Assembly (NCBI GenBank): GCA_027069135.1
Contig: JALXFE010000263.1
Span: 1 to 58,696, forward strand
Length of the DNA stretch: 58,696 bases
Origin: Thermoanaerobaculia bacterium
GTDB taxonomy: Bacteria > Acidobacteriota > Thermoanaerobaculia > Multivoradales > JAHZIX01
Reading direction: 5' to 3'
Shown here: piece after piece, positions 58,635 through 58,696 of the stretch
Position numbering within the stretch: position 1 is the first letter of the stretch
Layout of the letters: each line of letters starts with the position of its first letter
The notes under the pieces: model-generated
The model's database searches: none
The model's input: the letters and a program-made list of their open reading frames with translations, nothing else
Told to the model about the DNA's origin: nothing
Position numbers and translations under genes: made by a program

Positions 58635-58696
58635 ATGACTCAACTGCTCCTGATTCTCTCCTTGGCATCTCTACAAGGTTCGCCTGTACACCAAGA
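58635..58696 (+). CDS. Start of a second small exported protein (truncated by window end)
   Basis: The ATG at 58635 has GGGAG about nine bases upstream and opens MTQLLLILSLASLQGSP, a signal-peptide-like sequence of the same style as the protein at 56939-57613. Only 20 codons are in the window. Its position, 32 bases after the stand-alone M15 module, repeats the order seen after the large gene, so it is a candidate second immunity gene. Confidence 0.55.
   Translation, partial: MTQLLLILSLASLQGSPVHQ

Overview
The window is about 58.7 kb of GC-rich, densely coded bacterial chromosome. No rRNA or tRNA gene and no CRISPR array was recognised. The gene content points to the phylum Acidobacteriota, possibly a Thermoanaerobaculia-type lineage. 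The clues are VWFA-related proteins of the acidobacterial type, a TonB-dependent receptor with an N-terminal carboxypeptidase-regulatory-like domain, repeated CRTAC1/ASPIC-UnbV plus TPR loci, and many exported lipoproteins. This placement is an inference from families; there is no marker RNA here.

Layout. 1-7068: the 3' part of polA, an acidobacterial VWA protein, a two-component system and a small CoA-binding protein. 7069-10443: a long leader, a TonB-dependent receptor and a strong terminator. 10457-18232: a four-gene operon joined by ATGA or GTGA overlaps (CRTAC1 protein, TPR lipoprotein, two sulfatase-like/TPR lipoproteins). It converges on a second CRTAC1-TPR pair read leftward (18294-21958). 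22090-27229: a three-gene VWA-TPR-VWA operon. 27317-35066: four tandem paralogues with a C-terminal S74-type chaperone/autoprotease domain. They lie directly downstream of a gene in which CRTAC1 and TPR are fused into one chain (35080-38484). 38785-43887: a PBP1b-type penicillin-binding protein, a YbiT-type ABC-F ATPase and a SatD-family protein. 44075-50355: an operon for a TetR regulator, TolC-like channel, periplasmic adaptor and RND pump, with two adjacent palindromic operators at its promoter. 50492-52461: a possible 34-residue peptide, a TPR protein and a small hypothetical protein, closed by a strong terminator.

Right end, 52505-58696: a 1467-residue exported protein made of Ig-like modules and ending in an M15-type zinc DD-peptidase domain. 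It is followed by a small exported TPR-like protein, then a second copy of the C-terminal domain without the long N-terminus, then the start of another small exported protein. This toxin, immunity, orphan toxin, immunity order resembles a polymorphic-toxin locus aimed at peptidoglycan. The 5' 259 bp of the two C-terminal modules differ at one base, while the rest has diverged, which suggests recombination or gene conversion at the module boundary.

Most proteins here are predicted to act in the envelope or at the surface. The best candidates for new biology are the M15 toxin-like locus, the CRTAC1/TPR/sulfatase-like system with its natural fusion, and the S74 fibre-like array next to that fusion.
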